Positions 36,475-48,664 of a stretch of 64,000 nt of DNA are shown here, one piece after another. The notes under the pieces are model-generated. The model was not told the DNA's origin. It ran no database searches and worked only from the letters and a program-made list of their open reading frames with translations. The translations under genes were made by a program, and so were the position numbers. The DNA is taken from contig JACGWO010000003.1 of the NCBI GenBank assembly GCA_034509735.1, positions 11,470,001 to 11,534,000 on the forward strand, given 5' to 3'. Position 1 is the first letter of the stretch. Each line of letters begins with the position of its first letter. The DNA is from Sesamum alatum. Lineage: Eukaryota; Streptophyta; Magnoliopsida; Lamiales; Pedaliaceae.

Positions 36475-37725
36475 TGAAATGCGAGCGAATCGTCCCGGGA
36501 GAGGGAGCGCGAATAGCAGAAGTGCGAAAGGATGGCATACTTAAATTGCAAAGCATAATTAAATGGAATTTAAAGCGTGCATTACATATATAAATGGATC
36601 AAGGGGTGTGCCCTTGATTCTCCCGCGCGTTCGGCGTATCTCATGTTCAAGAAAACACAACATGGTGGCCGTAGAATTTAAATCGAAAGACCACAATTAA
36701 AGAGCCTACCCGGTTGTAGTTTTGTCTCCGTTTGGTTACACATATTGTTCCCCGTTTTTCACCAAGATCTCAAGAAGAGACACTCTAAATCGTCTCACAT
36801 GCTACACCGGAGAGGAACGAAGTCCCGTGCTAGCAAGAAATCTTTTGGGGAGAAGAGACATCGATACACGCTATCGACGTCTCTTATGTTCTACCTTGAA
36901 TCAATCAAGAAGAACAAAAGTAGAAGTCTTGGAGAATATAGAAGAGGGGTGGATGAGAATTTGAGAGAGAGTAGAGATGAGAAGTGAGAGATTAGTATGT
37001 GTGTGTGTTTTTGAGTATTTATAGGAAATATTTTTCCTATTCTTACTCAAACTCTTCTAACGAGCCACACTTCACTAGGATTTTGACCTAGTTAAATCCT
37101 ACTCAAACTAGGCTTTGATTAAGTCAAATTAATCATGGCCCTTCATTTCATCAATCTCTAGATCAAATCTCGTCCATCCATTTTGATGGGCTTTATGGAA
37201 TGGGCCTATTTAATTCTAAATGAAATAGTCCCATGGTCCGATGGACTTTATATTAAATCCCATTTAATATACCAAACCCATTAATTAATTCATGGAATGG
37301 GCCTATTTAATTCTAAATTAAATAGTCCCATGGTCCAATGGACTTTATATTAAATCCTATTTAATATACCAAGCTCATTAATTAATTCACCCTTTTAATC
37401 TAATTAAAAGGGAAGCCCATGCTATATAAAATCCATAAATCTAATTTTGTGAACTCAAGCCCGATTAATCCAATTAATCCATCGAGGCTTGAATCTCCAA
37501 GAAGTATAATTTAGTCCTATTAAATTAAACCTTCTCCTGGAATTAATTCCAAATTAATTCCCTCCCACATCTGCTGTAGCGAGTGTGACTCTTTAAGTTC
37601 ACCCTTAGCTAGACTTGGACTTACTTCTTGTTATCTCATAACCAAAGTAGTCTGTCACCATGGGTGGCTGTCTAGCAATGGTCCATGGCACTAGAGACTA
37701 GATGAATATGTGGTGTGAACATTTT
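36475..37725 (-). repeat. E5 LTR (type C), truncated
   Basis: Shares the end motifs of LTR A and B (cgtcccggga, a gggtgtgcccttga block, accatgggtggc), but much of its body differs. It contains a 97-bp tandem duplication, 37195-37291 and 37292-37388, each starting atggaatgggcc. It is cut where the E6 LTR begins. Confidence 0.72.
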
Positions 37726-39701
37726 TGAAAGCCTGGGATAGGCGTGTGGATCGTCCCGGGAAATAGCGTGAATGCGGAAGCGCAGTATAAATTTAAATTA
37801 CAGAATTTAAACATGCTTTATAAGTAAAATAAAAACACGTTCAAGGGGTGTGCCCTTGAAGTTCTCGGGTGTTTGGTGTATCTCATGAATTAAAATCATA
37901 CAAGCAATCATGGAGGCCATAGGATTTGAAAAGAAAAAGGAGACAAAAATGTAAAAAGGAGACCTACTAATTTGTCGTTTTCGTCTTCTAACTGGTACTC
38001 GCGTTGTTCCCCGATTTGCACCAAAATCTCGTATGTGAGATCCTCTAAATCGTGACACGGAATCCGCCCACGTATCTTGTATGTCGTGCTAGCGAACAAA
38101 CAAGTGTATATTATTTGGAGAGGACGGATCAATCACACGTTATTACTTAACGGGATTAATCCTCCTTATGTTCAATTGTTAACAGAAAAGAAAAAGGAGT
38201 ATTTTTTGCAGAGACAGAGGAGAGAGGCGGACGAGAGAGGAAGGGAGACCACACGATTTATGTGTGTATGTGTGTTGAAGAATCATCATCATCTCTTATG
38301 GTGAGGGGCTAGGACTATATATAGAGGAGGAGTTTAAGCCACTTCAAACTCCAACTCTAGAAGACTAATTTGTCTAGGATTTTGACCTAGTCAAAGTAGT
38401 AATTTGACTTAGTCAAATTAATCCTAGCCATCCATCTCTCCTTTTAATCTCAACCATTAATTTAATTTAATGAAATATTTAAAATCGATTTAAATATTCC
38501 AAGGGCAATATAATAAAATTAAATATTTATTCTAAGCACATTAAATTAATTTTCAAATAAATATAATTTATTAGATAAATCTCTTTTATCCAATAAAAGG
38601 AATTAATTCTTTCCAAGAAAATTAAGGACCCGATTAAATCCAATTTAATCATTCCATTTCTCCAAATATTTAATTCTAAATTAAATACTTAATGTGTGCG
38701 GATTGTGTGCGACTCTTTAGGTTCACCTTTCAGCTAGACTTGGTCGGATTCCTAGAATCCACCCGTTACCATGGGTGGCCATCTAGCAATGGTCCATGGC
38801 ACTAGAGACTAGGTGAAATTACGGGGATGAACATTTAGGCTCTAACAGTACACTTGTCCTTCCATCTACGGTCTCACCACTTAGGGTCTAGGGCACGAAA
38901 AATGCAGGTACCCATTTTGGACCTAAGTGTCGGTCTGTCCTTACTAAACACTGCAAGGGAAACCTTCCCCTGTGTTCAGTTACTCTGGCCATAGATTTTA
39001 GGGACAAGACACAGAGCTTTTGTGAGACTCAACTGTCATTGTCTCTTGATAGGAGACAGATCCTTTCTTGGAAACTACTGTCACTCTGTACACCGGAGCT
39101 GCACTAGACATGGCTTATGACTACTCAAGTGCTTCTTGGCAATCTCTCACCATATCTAAGATACAGCCCTGATATATAGGTAAACTCAGCAGTTCCTCAA
39201 GTCAAATGACTTAACCTATATTGTTGGAACCGGGAACACACGTTATACCTAGCCGACCCTACTCAAGGTCCTCCGTAAGACGGTTCTCGCGAGTCACCTC
39301 AGTCAGCTACTCCCCAGCAGGCTAACCCACTAACACTGATTAGACGACCTTCGTCACCCGTCAATGAAATACGACAGCAGATGCTTAGTGCAAGTCTCAA
39401 GGGGAATCTCGGTACCCATTTTCGAGATTCCTTGACTTGGAGATTTCCGGACTGATTCGACAGGACTGATTTCATGGACCTACCTCCAAGCGTAGTCCCA
39501 GTCCTCGAAATACGTTTTCAGTCGGTGGGCTTTGTTTGCGTAGTGAACAGATATATAAAGCAGATAAAGTGATCACAAACAAAGTAATGCCAAATGAATA
39601 TCACTTTTTATTCATTAATAATTTATCAAATTCTTGAAACTGTTTAGACATAGGTTACATTTTGCCTGTCAAGATTGGCTACATGGTCACCTATTCTAAC
39701 A
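37726..39701 (-). repeat. E6 3' LTR (family B)
   Basis: 1976 bp, plus-strand reading TGAAAGCCTGGG...CTATTCTAACA. Directly bounded by the polypurine tract, so it is a true 3' LTR, not a solo copy. Confidence 0.9.
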
Positions 39702-39712
39702 ATCTCCCACTT
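39702..39712 (-). promoter_or_regulatory. E6 polypurine tract
   Basis: Minus-strand caagtgggagat directly precedes the TGTTAG start of the LTR. Confidence 0.72.
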
Positions 39713-39716
39713 GACT

Positions 39717-40635
39717 TTAAAGCCAATCGCCCATATGTCTAATCCCCATCTTCTCAAGATGTTGCGTATGAGAGCTTTGCGACATAGGCTTAGTCAGCGG
39801 ATCTGCTGTGTTGTCTGCTATGTTGACTCGGTCCATCCGAACGTCACCTCTTCCTACCATTTCTCTTAGAAGATGGTAGCATCTTAGAATGTGTTTGGAA
39901 CGGTGATGAGATCTCGGTTCCTTTGCTTGCGCTATTGCACCGTTGTTATCACAAAACATGACAACGGGCTCGGCGATGCTGGGCACCACACCCAACTCTT
40001 GGATGTAATCTCTCATCCAGACCGCTTCCTTAGCAGCTTCTGAAGTTGATATGTATTCGGCCTCAGTGGTGGAATCAACAGTGGTTGCTTGCTTGGGACT
40101 TTTCCAAGCCACTACTCCTCTATTGAGCCTGAATATATAACCCGATTGAGACTTTGCATCATCGTCATCAGACTGGAAGCTAGCGTCGCTAAAGCCTTCT
40201 AGAATCAGTTCTCCATTGCCATAGACTAGGAACATTTCCTTAGTCCTCCTCAGGTACTTAAGGATGCCCTTAACAGCATTCCAATGTGCCTCTCCTGCAC
40301 AAGACTGATATCTGCTCGTTACACTCAAAGCGTAGGCAATGTCAGGTCTGGTGCAGTGGACCGCATATTGGATACTTCCTACGGCAGAAGCATAGGGGAT
40401 CGCTTTCCTCCTTTCAAGTTCCTCATCAGTCCTGCAGGGACTGTTTCTTGGATAACTTGATCCCATGCGTCATGGGAAGGAATCCTCGTTTGGAGTTGTC
40501 CATCCGATATCTCTTTAGGACTTTCTCCATATACGAGTTTTGGGTGAGCCCTAACATCCTTTTAGATCTGTCCTGACAATCTGGATGTCTAGGATGTAGG
40601 AGGCTTCACCCAAATCCTTCATGGAAAATTGGGTT
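39717..40635 (-). pseudogene. E6 pol, C-terminal part: RT thumb and RNase H (family B)
   Basis: Minus-strand frame from about 40466 to the stop at 39717 is open for nearly 250 residues and ends exactly before the polypurine tract. It carries the copia RNase H signature: Asp in SDASFQSDD, Glu in STTEAEYIS, Asp in MFCDNNGA, and the conserved SKHI segment. Upstream (40470-40635) a frameshift separates it from RT residues (TQFSMKDLGEASYIL). The best-preserved RNase H here, but the rest of the polyprotein is broken, so not functional alone. Confidence 0.9.
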
Positions 40636-40640
40636 GGTAA

Positions 40641-42620
40641 TGAAAGATTGTGGATCGTCCCGGGAAATAGCTCGAATGCGGAAGCGCGGTATGAAATTAA
40701 AATACAAAAATTTAAACATGCTTTAATTAAATAAAAGAACACGTTAAGGGGTGTACCCTTGAAGTTCCCGGGCGTTCGGTGTATCTCATGAATTAAAAGC
40801 ATAAACAAATCATGGAGGCCATAGGATTAAAAATAAGGAGAAACGAGAAATTAAATCAGAACCTACCGATTGTCGTTTTCGTCTTCTAACCGGTAATCGC
40901 GTTGTTCCCCGTTTTGCACCAAATCTCGTGTTTGAGACTCTCCAAACAGTAACACGCAATCCACCGACGTATCTTGCACGTCGTGCTAGCGAACGAACAA
41001 GTATTTTGGAGAGGATGAATTAATAACACGTTATTGATTAACGGTATTAATTCTCCTAAGTTCTATTGTTCCCAGAACAAAAGAAAAAGAAAAGTATTTT
41101 CTTGTGAGAGAGAGAGAGTGGGCAGACAAGAGGGAGAGAGAAGGAGAGCCGAAATTATGTGTGTTGTGTGTGTTAGAATTTCATCACTTTTCAAATAGTG
41201 AAAGGCTAGGACTATTTATAGAGGGAGAGTTAAATCCTCTTTAAACTCCAACTCTACAGAAGTCTATTTTGAATAGAATTTTGACCTAGTCAAAGTCCTA
41301 GTCAAAGTAGCATTTGACCTAGTCAAATTAATCCTAGCCATCCATCTCTCCATTTCCATCTCAACCATTAATTTAATTTAATGGAATATTTAAAACCTAT
41401 TTAAATAATCCAAAGGCCAAATAAATAAATATAATAAATATAAATATTTATTCTAGGCCCATTACATTAATTTTCTAATAAATCTAATTTATTATATTAA
41501 TCCCTTTTATCAAATAAAAGGAATTAATTCTCCAAGAAAATAAAGGACCCGATTAAATCCTATTTAATCATTCCTTTTCTCCAATATTTAATTCTAAATT
41601 AAATAGTTAGTGTGTGTGGATTGTGTGTGACTCTTTAGGTTTACCTTTCAACTAGACTTGGTCAGATTCCTAGAATCCGTTCATTACCATGGGTGGCCAT
41701 CTAGCAACGGTCCATGGCACTAGAGACTAGGTGAATATCCGGGGATGAACATTTAGGCTCTAACAGTACACTCGTCCTTCTATCTACGATCTCACCACTT
41801 AGGGTCTAGGGCACGGAAAATGCAGGTACCCATTTTGGACCCAAGTGTCGGTCTATCCTTATTAAACGCCGCAAGGGAAACCTTCCCTTCTGTTCAGTTA
41901 CTGTGGCCACAGATTTTAGGGACAAGACACAGAGCATACGTGAGACTCAACTGTCAATGCCTTTGACAGGAGACGGATCCTTTCTTGGAAACTACTGTCA
42001 CTCTGTACACCCGAGCTGCACTAGACATGGCTTATGACTACTCAAGAGTATTTTGGCAATCTCTCACCATATCTAAGATACAGACCTGATGCACAGGTAA
42101 ACTCAGTTGTTCCTCAAGTCAAAGGACTTGACCTATACCGCTGGAACCGAGAACACACGTTATACCTAGCCGACCCTACTCAAGGTCCTCCGTAAGACGG
42201 TTTCCGCGAGTCACCTCAGTCAGCAGCCCCCTAGCAGGCTAACCCACTAACAGTGCTTAGACGACCCTCGTCCCCCGTCGATGAAATACGACAGCAGATG
42301 CTTAGTGCAAGTCTCAGGGGGAATCTCGGTACCCATTTTTGAGATTCCTTGACTTGGAGATTTTTGGACTGATTCGGCGGGACTGATTTCATGGACCTAC
42401 CTCCAAGCGTAGTCCCAATCCCCGAAACATGTTTTCAGCCCGTGGGCTTTGTTCGCGTAGTGGACAGATACGTAATGCAGATTGAAGTGAACGCAAACAA
42501 AGTAATGCCAAATGAATTCACTTCTTTATTCATTAATAAATTTATCAAAACACTGAAATTATCTAGACATAGGTTACATTTTGCCCGCCAAGATTGGCTA
42601 TATGGTCACCTATTCTAACA
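40641..42620 (-). mobile_element. Solo family-B LTR inside E6 RT
   Basis: 1980 bp in reverse orientation with a perfect duplication ggtaa (40636-40640 and 42621-42625). Joining the flanks restores the E6 RT reading just after the YVDD region. It has the same orientation as its host. Confidence 0.92.
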
Positions 42621-42625
42621 GGTAA

Positions 42626-44702
42626 CCATGCTTTTGTGTCACCCAAAATTCTAACGTCATTACCTATGAGTAGAATGTCATCCACATAAAGCACTAGGAG
42701 CACTATTGAGCTCCCACTGACCTTCTTGTATACACAAGGGTCGGATTCGTTTTTGACCCCGTATTACTTCATCAAAACGAATGTTCCAGCTTCGGGATGC
42801 TTGTTTGAGGCCATAGATGGACTTCTGGAGACGACAGACCTTCTGTTCTTCTCTTGTGACTGTGAAACCCTCCGGCTGATCCATATAGATCTCTTCCTCA
42901 ACGAAACCATTGAGGAAAGCCGTTTTCACGTCCATCTGCCATATCTCATAGTCATACCATGCTGCTATCGCGAGCAGGATCCGAATGGATTTAGCCATGT
43001 CTACCGGCGAGTAGGTGTCCTCAAAATCGACCCCGGGTTATTGAGTGTACCCTTTAGCTACTAGCCTAGCCTTAAACAGTTGTGACTTCTCCATCAATGC
43101 CAAGTTTGCGCTTGTAGATCCACTTACAGCCAACTGGCTTAACACCTTTCGGTGGGTCTACAAGTCTCTAGACTTGGTTCTCGCTCATGGAGTCCATTTC
43201 GATTTTCATGGCCTCAAGCCATTTCTCGGACTCGATGTCAGACATCGCTTCTCCGTATGTCTTAGGATCGTTATCCAGTAGACCGGTCGTATTTAGAAAG
43301 CCATATCTCACTGGAGGTCTGGACTCTCTAGTTGACCTACGGAGAACAGGAACGTCAGTGGTGACTGTGGGCGTTGACTGTACTGGAACTGGCGGTTCAG
43401 GTACCGGGGTTGGCTCTTCCTGAGGTTGTCCCTCATGCCTAGCATGCTGGACATCTCGAGGTCGATCAGCCCTTCGGGTATCCATCATGAATCCTCTAAG
43501 TCAGGAATCCGCGACTACCTCTGATGACTGGTTTCCATCACTTGATTCCTCAAGGATCAGTTCATCAGGTAGGATATCCTCTGGAAAGCCTTGTTCCAAG
43601 AATACTGCGTTCCTTGAAACAAATACCTTTTGTTCCAAGGGGTCATAAAAGTAATAACCTACAGTTTCTTTAGGGTATCCAACGAACCTGCATAAGCTAG
43701 ACCTGGATTCTAGCTTATATCCCACTAACCTCTTGACGTATGCGGGGCTACCTCACACTTTCAAGTAGTTGTAGGACGCAGGCTTGCCGTGCCATATTTC
43801 ATATGGCGTTTGGGTCAATACACTGATTGGCGCCAAATTTAACAACTTGGCCGCCGTTTCCAATGCGTAGCCCCAAAAGGACAAAGGCAATTTGGTAAAA
43901 CTCATCATGAATCGAACCATGACCAACAGGGTTCGATTCCTCCTTTCAGAGAGACCATTCAACTGTGGTGTCCTGGGAGGTGTCCATTCAGATATTATAC
44001 AATTTTCTTTTAGATAATTAAGGAACTTGTAACTAAGGTATTCTGCACCTCGGTCTGACCGTAGGACTTTAATTTTGCAGTTGGTTTGGTTCTCTACTTC
44101 AAGTCTAAATTCTTTAAACCTCTCAAGAGCTTCAGACTTGTACCTCATTAGGTAAACATAACCATACCGTGAAGGATCATCGGTGAAGGTTATGAAGTAG
44201 GAGAACCCACCTCGGGCCTGCGTCCTTAGTGGTCCACATACGTCTGTATGGACCAATTCCAACACACCTGTGGCAAGCCTGCTTTGTCCTACAAAGGGCT
44301 TCTTGGTCATTTTCCCTCTTAGAAAGGACTCACAAGTTGGTAGCTCACTCAAGTCCCCTACCTCTAGGTTCTTTGAGTCTACCAATCTTTTCATCCTGTC
44401 TTGGGATGTGTGACGTAGCCTAGCGTGCCACAGTCGTGCGTTCCCATTATTATCTATTTTACGTTTGTTTTGAGAATTAAGAACGAAGTTCGTTTGTTGC
44501 AAGATATAGAGCCCGTTATTAAGTGTACCAAGTAGATGAGCAATGCCACACCTCATCAAATGAAAGCAATTTTTATTGATCATAAACTCATAACCACTAT
44601 TGTCCAACAATGGAATGGAAATTATGTTTTTAATCATACTAGGTACATAATAAACTTGCTCTAATTCTATGCTAATATTATCACTAACTACTAGAGTAGC
44701 GG
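42626..44702 (-). pseudogene. E6 pol, N-terminal part: protease end, integrase, RT palm (family B)
   Basis: Minus strand. Starts in the C-terminal half of protease, then pre-integrase (RLWHARLRH), integrase with first Asp in HTDVCGP, second Asp followed by an intact Arg (SDRGAEYL) and Glu in LNGLSERRNR. Stops near 43750 (Trp to stop in KVW) and near 43510 break the linker. RT shows WQMDVKTAFLNG and YVDDILLIGND near 42690, with stops and frameshifts near 43170-43010 and 42760. Wording of the integrase (LRTQARGGFSYF) groups it with E1, not with E2, E3 or E7. Confidence 0.9.
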
Positions 44703-46744
44703 TGTTGGAATAGGTGACCAGAAAGCCAATAGGTTTGGCAATTTGTAACCTATCCGACAACTTGATGTGAATGTAATATTATTATGTGATGAATAAGATG
44801 AGTATTCGTCACCAATGGTACCTTCTTTGTTGCGCTCATCTTACATTTGTTAAAATGGTGTCTAACTTATATCACAACAAAGCCCACAGACCATGGATAA
44901 CAACTCGTGCAGTTGGGCCACGCATTGGATGGTGGTCATGAAACCAACTGATTAAGAGTTGGGTCTGAAACGTTCCAAATCGAGGACCTCAAGACAGGGC
45001 ATCGAGAGTCCTATTGAGACTTGCGTCAAGAGTCGTGTTCATTGGATGAGTGTCGTGTTTCATCGGCGACAGGCGTGGGACGCCTACACGATCTTGATGG
45101 GTTGGTCGACTGGGGTCGAGCCGACTGGACTGACTCGCGGGGATCATCATATGGAAGCCTTGGAGGCTTGGTCGGTATGATTGGTTTTCCCCGGTTCCGA
45201 TAGTACGGGAGTAATCCTCAGACTAGAGGAATCATGGCAGTCGCGTGCACAGGACGGCTGTATCTTGGATCTAGCGAGAGGTAATCATTCTGTAAGATGA
45301 TTATCATAAGCCTTGTCCAGTGCAGTCGGAATGTGTAGCAAGGACGGTGGATTCCAAGAAGAGGATACGTCCCCTGTCAGTATGTGACAAAGGTATCTCC
45401 TATGCACTCGGAGACACGTTCATGCTGTTTAAAGCTGTGGCCACAGTGGTTGCTCGAACAGGGAATGGTTTCCTGTGTCGACGCAATGAAGCATACGTGG
45501 TCTCGAGTATTAAGCATAGATGGCTAGTCAAGGATGGGAACCGACGCCCAATTTCATACCCTAGACTAAGGTCGGGAGACGGTTGATGGAAGGATCGTAC
45601 CCGTACGGAATCGGCGCCTAAATGTTCACGCCAATTCACCTAGTCTCTAGTGCCATGGACCGTTGCTAGACGGCCACCCATGGTAACGGGCCCTTGTGGG
45701 ACACGGGCCCAAGTCTAGCTGAGGGTGAACCTAAAGGGTCACACACAAATCACCGAGGAGGTTGAGAGATTGACTTGGAGAAAATCTCGAAGGATAAAAT
45801 AAGTAATTGGATTACTTAAGGGAAAGTCCATTGGATGGACGGGCCGATATTGTATCGGGCTTCCGTTTAATCGGTAAATTGGATTTTCGATTAAATATAG
45901 AAAGTTGAGACATTGGATCTTTTAATTGGATTAAAAGATCAACGGGAATAATTTAAATGGACATTAAATTAGATTTAATATTGGGTTCGTCGTAATTGGA
46001 TTACGATAAAACCCGGTCCGTTAAATTATACCCGAGAGGAGAAATAATTCCTATTTTGGAATACGAAGAAGTTGGACTTCTTCCCTTAAGTAAACATGGC
46101 CGACATGCTCCCTTGGAGGAAGCAAAATCAGCCATGTTTCATGCTAGGTGGTATGTTGACTTATCTCTTTTGGAAAGAGACAAATCAACTCCAATCAAGC
46201 TCTTCCCTTTTGGTATGATTTGATCATACCATAAATTTTGGTAGGCTTGATTGAAGAATTAATGGTGATTGATTGGAATGAATCTAGACATTATTGGATG
46301 AACCTAGACACATTCCAATAATCACATTAATTATGTATATATATTAGAATATACAACACCAAGCATAAGTGATTCATTATTCATCTTTTTCTAGGAAAAA
46401 GAGAAGACAAAAATCCCTCTCCTCTCTCTCAAATTTCGTGCTCTCTCCCTCTCCCACACTTGTGTTCTTCACTTGATTTTGAATCAAGAAGAAGAACAAA
46501 GTAAGTTTAAGAGAACACTAATTCATAGTGTTCTTCTCTTAAACCGATTCCTTCTAAACCCGTTCTTTTCTAGCAAGAAGAACGTGTGTTTCTTCCGGTG
46601 TGGTGTGGATCACCTTTGGAGAATCCATACGTTTGGATTTCGTGAGCATTCCGGAGAAGGAACAACACAAGTAGCCGGGAGCATACGCTAAACAATCAAA
46701 GGTAACGGTTTATTACTCTTTGATTGATTTCATTTATATATCTA
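44703..46744 (+). repeat. Family-A LTR, 3'-truncated
   Basis: Starts TGTTGGAATAGG at 44703 inside E6 protease sequence and runs through the full LTR body, including the intact hAT target site at 46686-46693. It breaks off about 250 bp before the expected end. No target duplication was found. Confidence 0.82.
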
Positions 46745-46813
46745 TTTACATCAAGTTGTCATATAGGTTACAAACCGCCAAACCTATTGGCTTTCTTGTC
46801 ACCTATTCTAACA
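46745..46813 (-). repeat. Inverted stub of a family-A LTR
   Basis: 69 bp, reverse complement of the first bases of the family-A LTR, ending ctattctaaca. It sits head to head with the LTR at 44703, so the pair resembles a 2.1-kb unit with inverted ends. Flanks (agcgg and taatg) do not match, pointing to a rearrangement and not a single insertion. Confidence 0.75.
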
Positions 46814-48664
46814 TAATGCTCCACGTGAACGAGGTTTATGCGGTTCCGGATAGGCATATTAGATATGCCGCCACAAAAGCATTCTTTGGCACCAAGCTCG
46901 CTGAAGGAGCGTCTGTACAGAGTTATAGGGTCAAGATGCTCTCCCTAGTGGAGAAACTCGAGGACCTTAAAGTTGGGCTTAACAATGATACGTACATTGA
47001 CGTAATCCTCCAGTCGCTTCCTCTATCCTATGACCCGTTTGTTGTAAACTACAACATGAACGGACTTGAGAAGTCTATTCATGAGTTGATCAACATGTTG
47101 GTCCAATACGAGGCAATGACCCACAAGTCAGCGCCGCCGGTATTGATAGGAGAGGCTTCGACCTCCAAGGCGAATGGCAAGAGGGCCGGACGCTGGAGGA
47201 GGAAGAAGGGAAAACGGAAGACGGTTGTGGCCCCTGCTCACGCTCCGGGCGTCCCTGTTGCTCCGGTTGGACCGAGCAAAGGGAAAGGGAAGGCTCGTGG
47301 TTCTCAGCGGTCCAAGGCAAATGATGTCTGCATACATTGCCAAGGGAAAGGCCATTGGAAGAGGGAGTGCCCACAACTCCTCTCCAACCCAGGTGTGTTT
47401 GTGGTTGAAGTTAATATGATTACTAATTCTGGTTCATGGGTATTGGATACCGGGTGTGGTGCTCACATCTGCAATGATTTGCAGGCACTGCAAAGAAGCA
47501 GAAGGCTAACTAAGGATGAGATGATCCTGAGACTAGGCGATAACAAGGCCATAGCTGCGGAGGCCGTAGGATCACTAGAGTTAGCCATTAGTAGTCATGT
47601 TAGGAATGTACTGAACAACTTTTTGTATGTACCCAGCATGATTAAAAACATTGTTTCCATCCCGGTCCTTGATAAGGAGGGATATGAATTTACCATCAAT
47701 AAAAACGGTTTTTTCATTATCAAAGATGGTATTTCTCATCTGCTTGGTACATTGGTCAATGGTCTGCACATACTTCAACAGTCTAATTGGATTATGACTG
47801 CAGAACACAAACGAAAACGTGATGATCACAATAACGCACAGATATGGCATGCGAGGTTAGGTCATATCTCTAAAGATAGGATAAGAAGGTTGGTGGACTC
47901 AAAGGGTCTAGAAATAGACGATTTGGACAACCTACCGACCTGCGAATCCTGTCTAAAGGGAAAGATGACCAGGAAACCCTTTATTGGACAAAGTACGCTA
48001 GCCAGTGGTCTGTTGGATTTGATCCATACAGATGTCTGTGGTCCACTAAATACTCAGGCTAGAGGTGGGTACTCGTACTTCATAACCTTTACCGATGATC
48101 ACTCATGGTATGGTTATCTTTACCTGATGAGGTACAAGTCTGAAGCCTTTAGAAGGTTTAAGGAATACAGACTTGAAGTAGAGAACCGAACCGGTCGAAA
48201 GATCAAAGCCCTTCGGTCGGACTGACGTGGAGAGTATTTGAGTGGTGAGTTTACTGATTATCTAAAAGAGAATGGGATTCTCTCTCAGTGGACCCCTCCT
48301 GGAACACCGCCGCTTAATGGTGTGTCTGAAAGGAGGAATCAGACCTTCTTGGACATGGTCCGATCCATGATGAGTTTTACCGAACTAGCCCTTTCCTTCT
48401 GGGGATACGCTCTTGAGACGGCGGCCAAAGTTTTGAACTTGGCGTCATCTAAAAAGGTATCCCAGACGCCATATGAGATATGGCATGGCAAGCCTGCCTC
48501 CTACAAATACTTGACAGTGTGGGGTTGCCCCGCATATGTCAAGAGATTAGTGGGAGATAAACTGGACTCGACGTCTAGTTTATGCAGGTTCATCGACTAT
48601 CCAAAAGAAACTGCGGGGTATTATTTCTATGATCCCTCCGAGCAAAAGGTTTTTTGTCTCGCGA
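46814..48664 (+). pseudogene. E7: family-A copia gag-pol fragment
   Basis: Enters in the middle of gag (IMLHVNEVYAV) and stays open for about 470 codons to 48225. Knuckle CIHCQGKGHWKREC (47329-47370); protease WVLDTGCGAH intact (about 47435-47465); protease and knuckle are the best-preserved family-A copies here. Integrase first Asp present in HTDVCGP; TGA at 48223-48225 replaces the Arg after the second Asp. The frame then reopens at 48238 and is cut at about 48664, in the linker before RT, by the AT-rich region. A run of T near 48650 gives the same frameshift as in E3. Confidence 0.9.

Larger units (their letters stand above)
34407..37725 (-). mobile_element. E5: minus-strand copia remnant with a third LTR type (C)
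   Basis: Minus-strand LTR 37725-36475, PBS 36473-36462 and leader 36461-34407. The leader contains the block with cacccactgagcccgcagtg-like sequence shared by the others, and two GC-rich segments (about 35440-35610 and 36025-36240). The AT-rich sequence before each segment is similar, so about 620 bp appear tandemly duplicated. The leader is cut by the E4 LTR, and the LTR is cut at 37725 by E6. No coding sequence remains. Confidence 0.75.
37726..44702 (-). mobile_element. E6: minus-strand family-B copia element, 5' end missing
   Basis: On the minus strand: pol 44702-42626, a solo-LTR insertion, pol 40635-39717, polypurine tract, 3' LTR 39701-37726. The LTR lies in the E5 LTR; atttt at 37721-37725 may be one copy of its target duplication, the partner being absent from the window. 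The gag, PBS and 5' LTR have been lost at the junction with the family-A LTR at 44703. Confidence 0.85.

Noticed and set aside
44703..46813. The head-to-head LTR pair as a TIR DNA transposon
   Set aside because: The inverted ends are LTR start sequence, the right end is only 69 bp, and the flanking bases agcgg and taatg are not a duplication.
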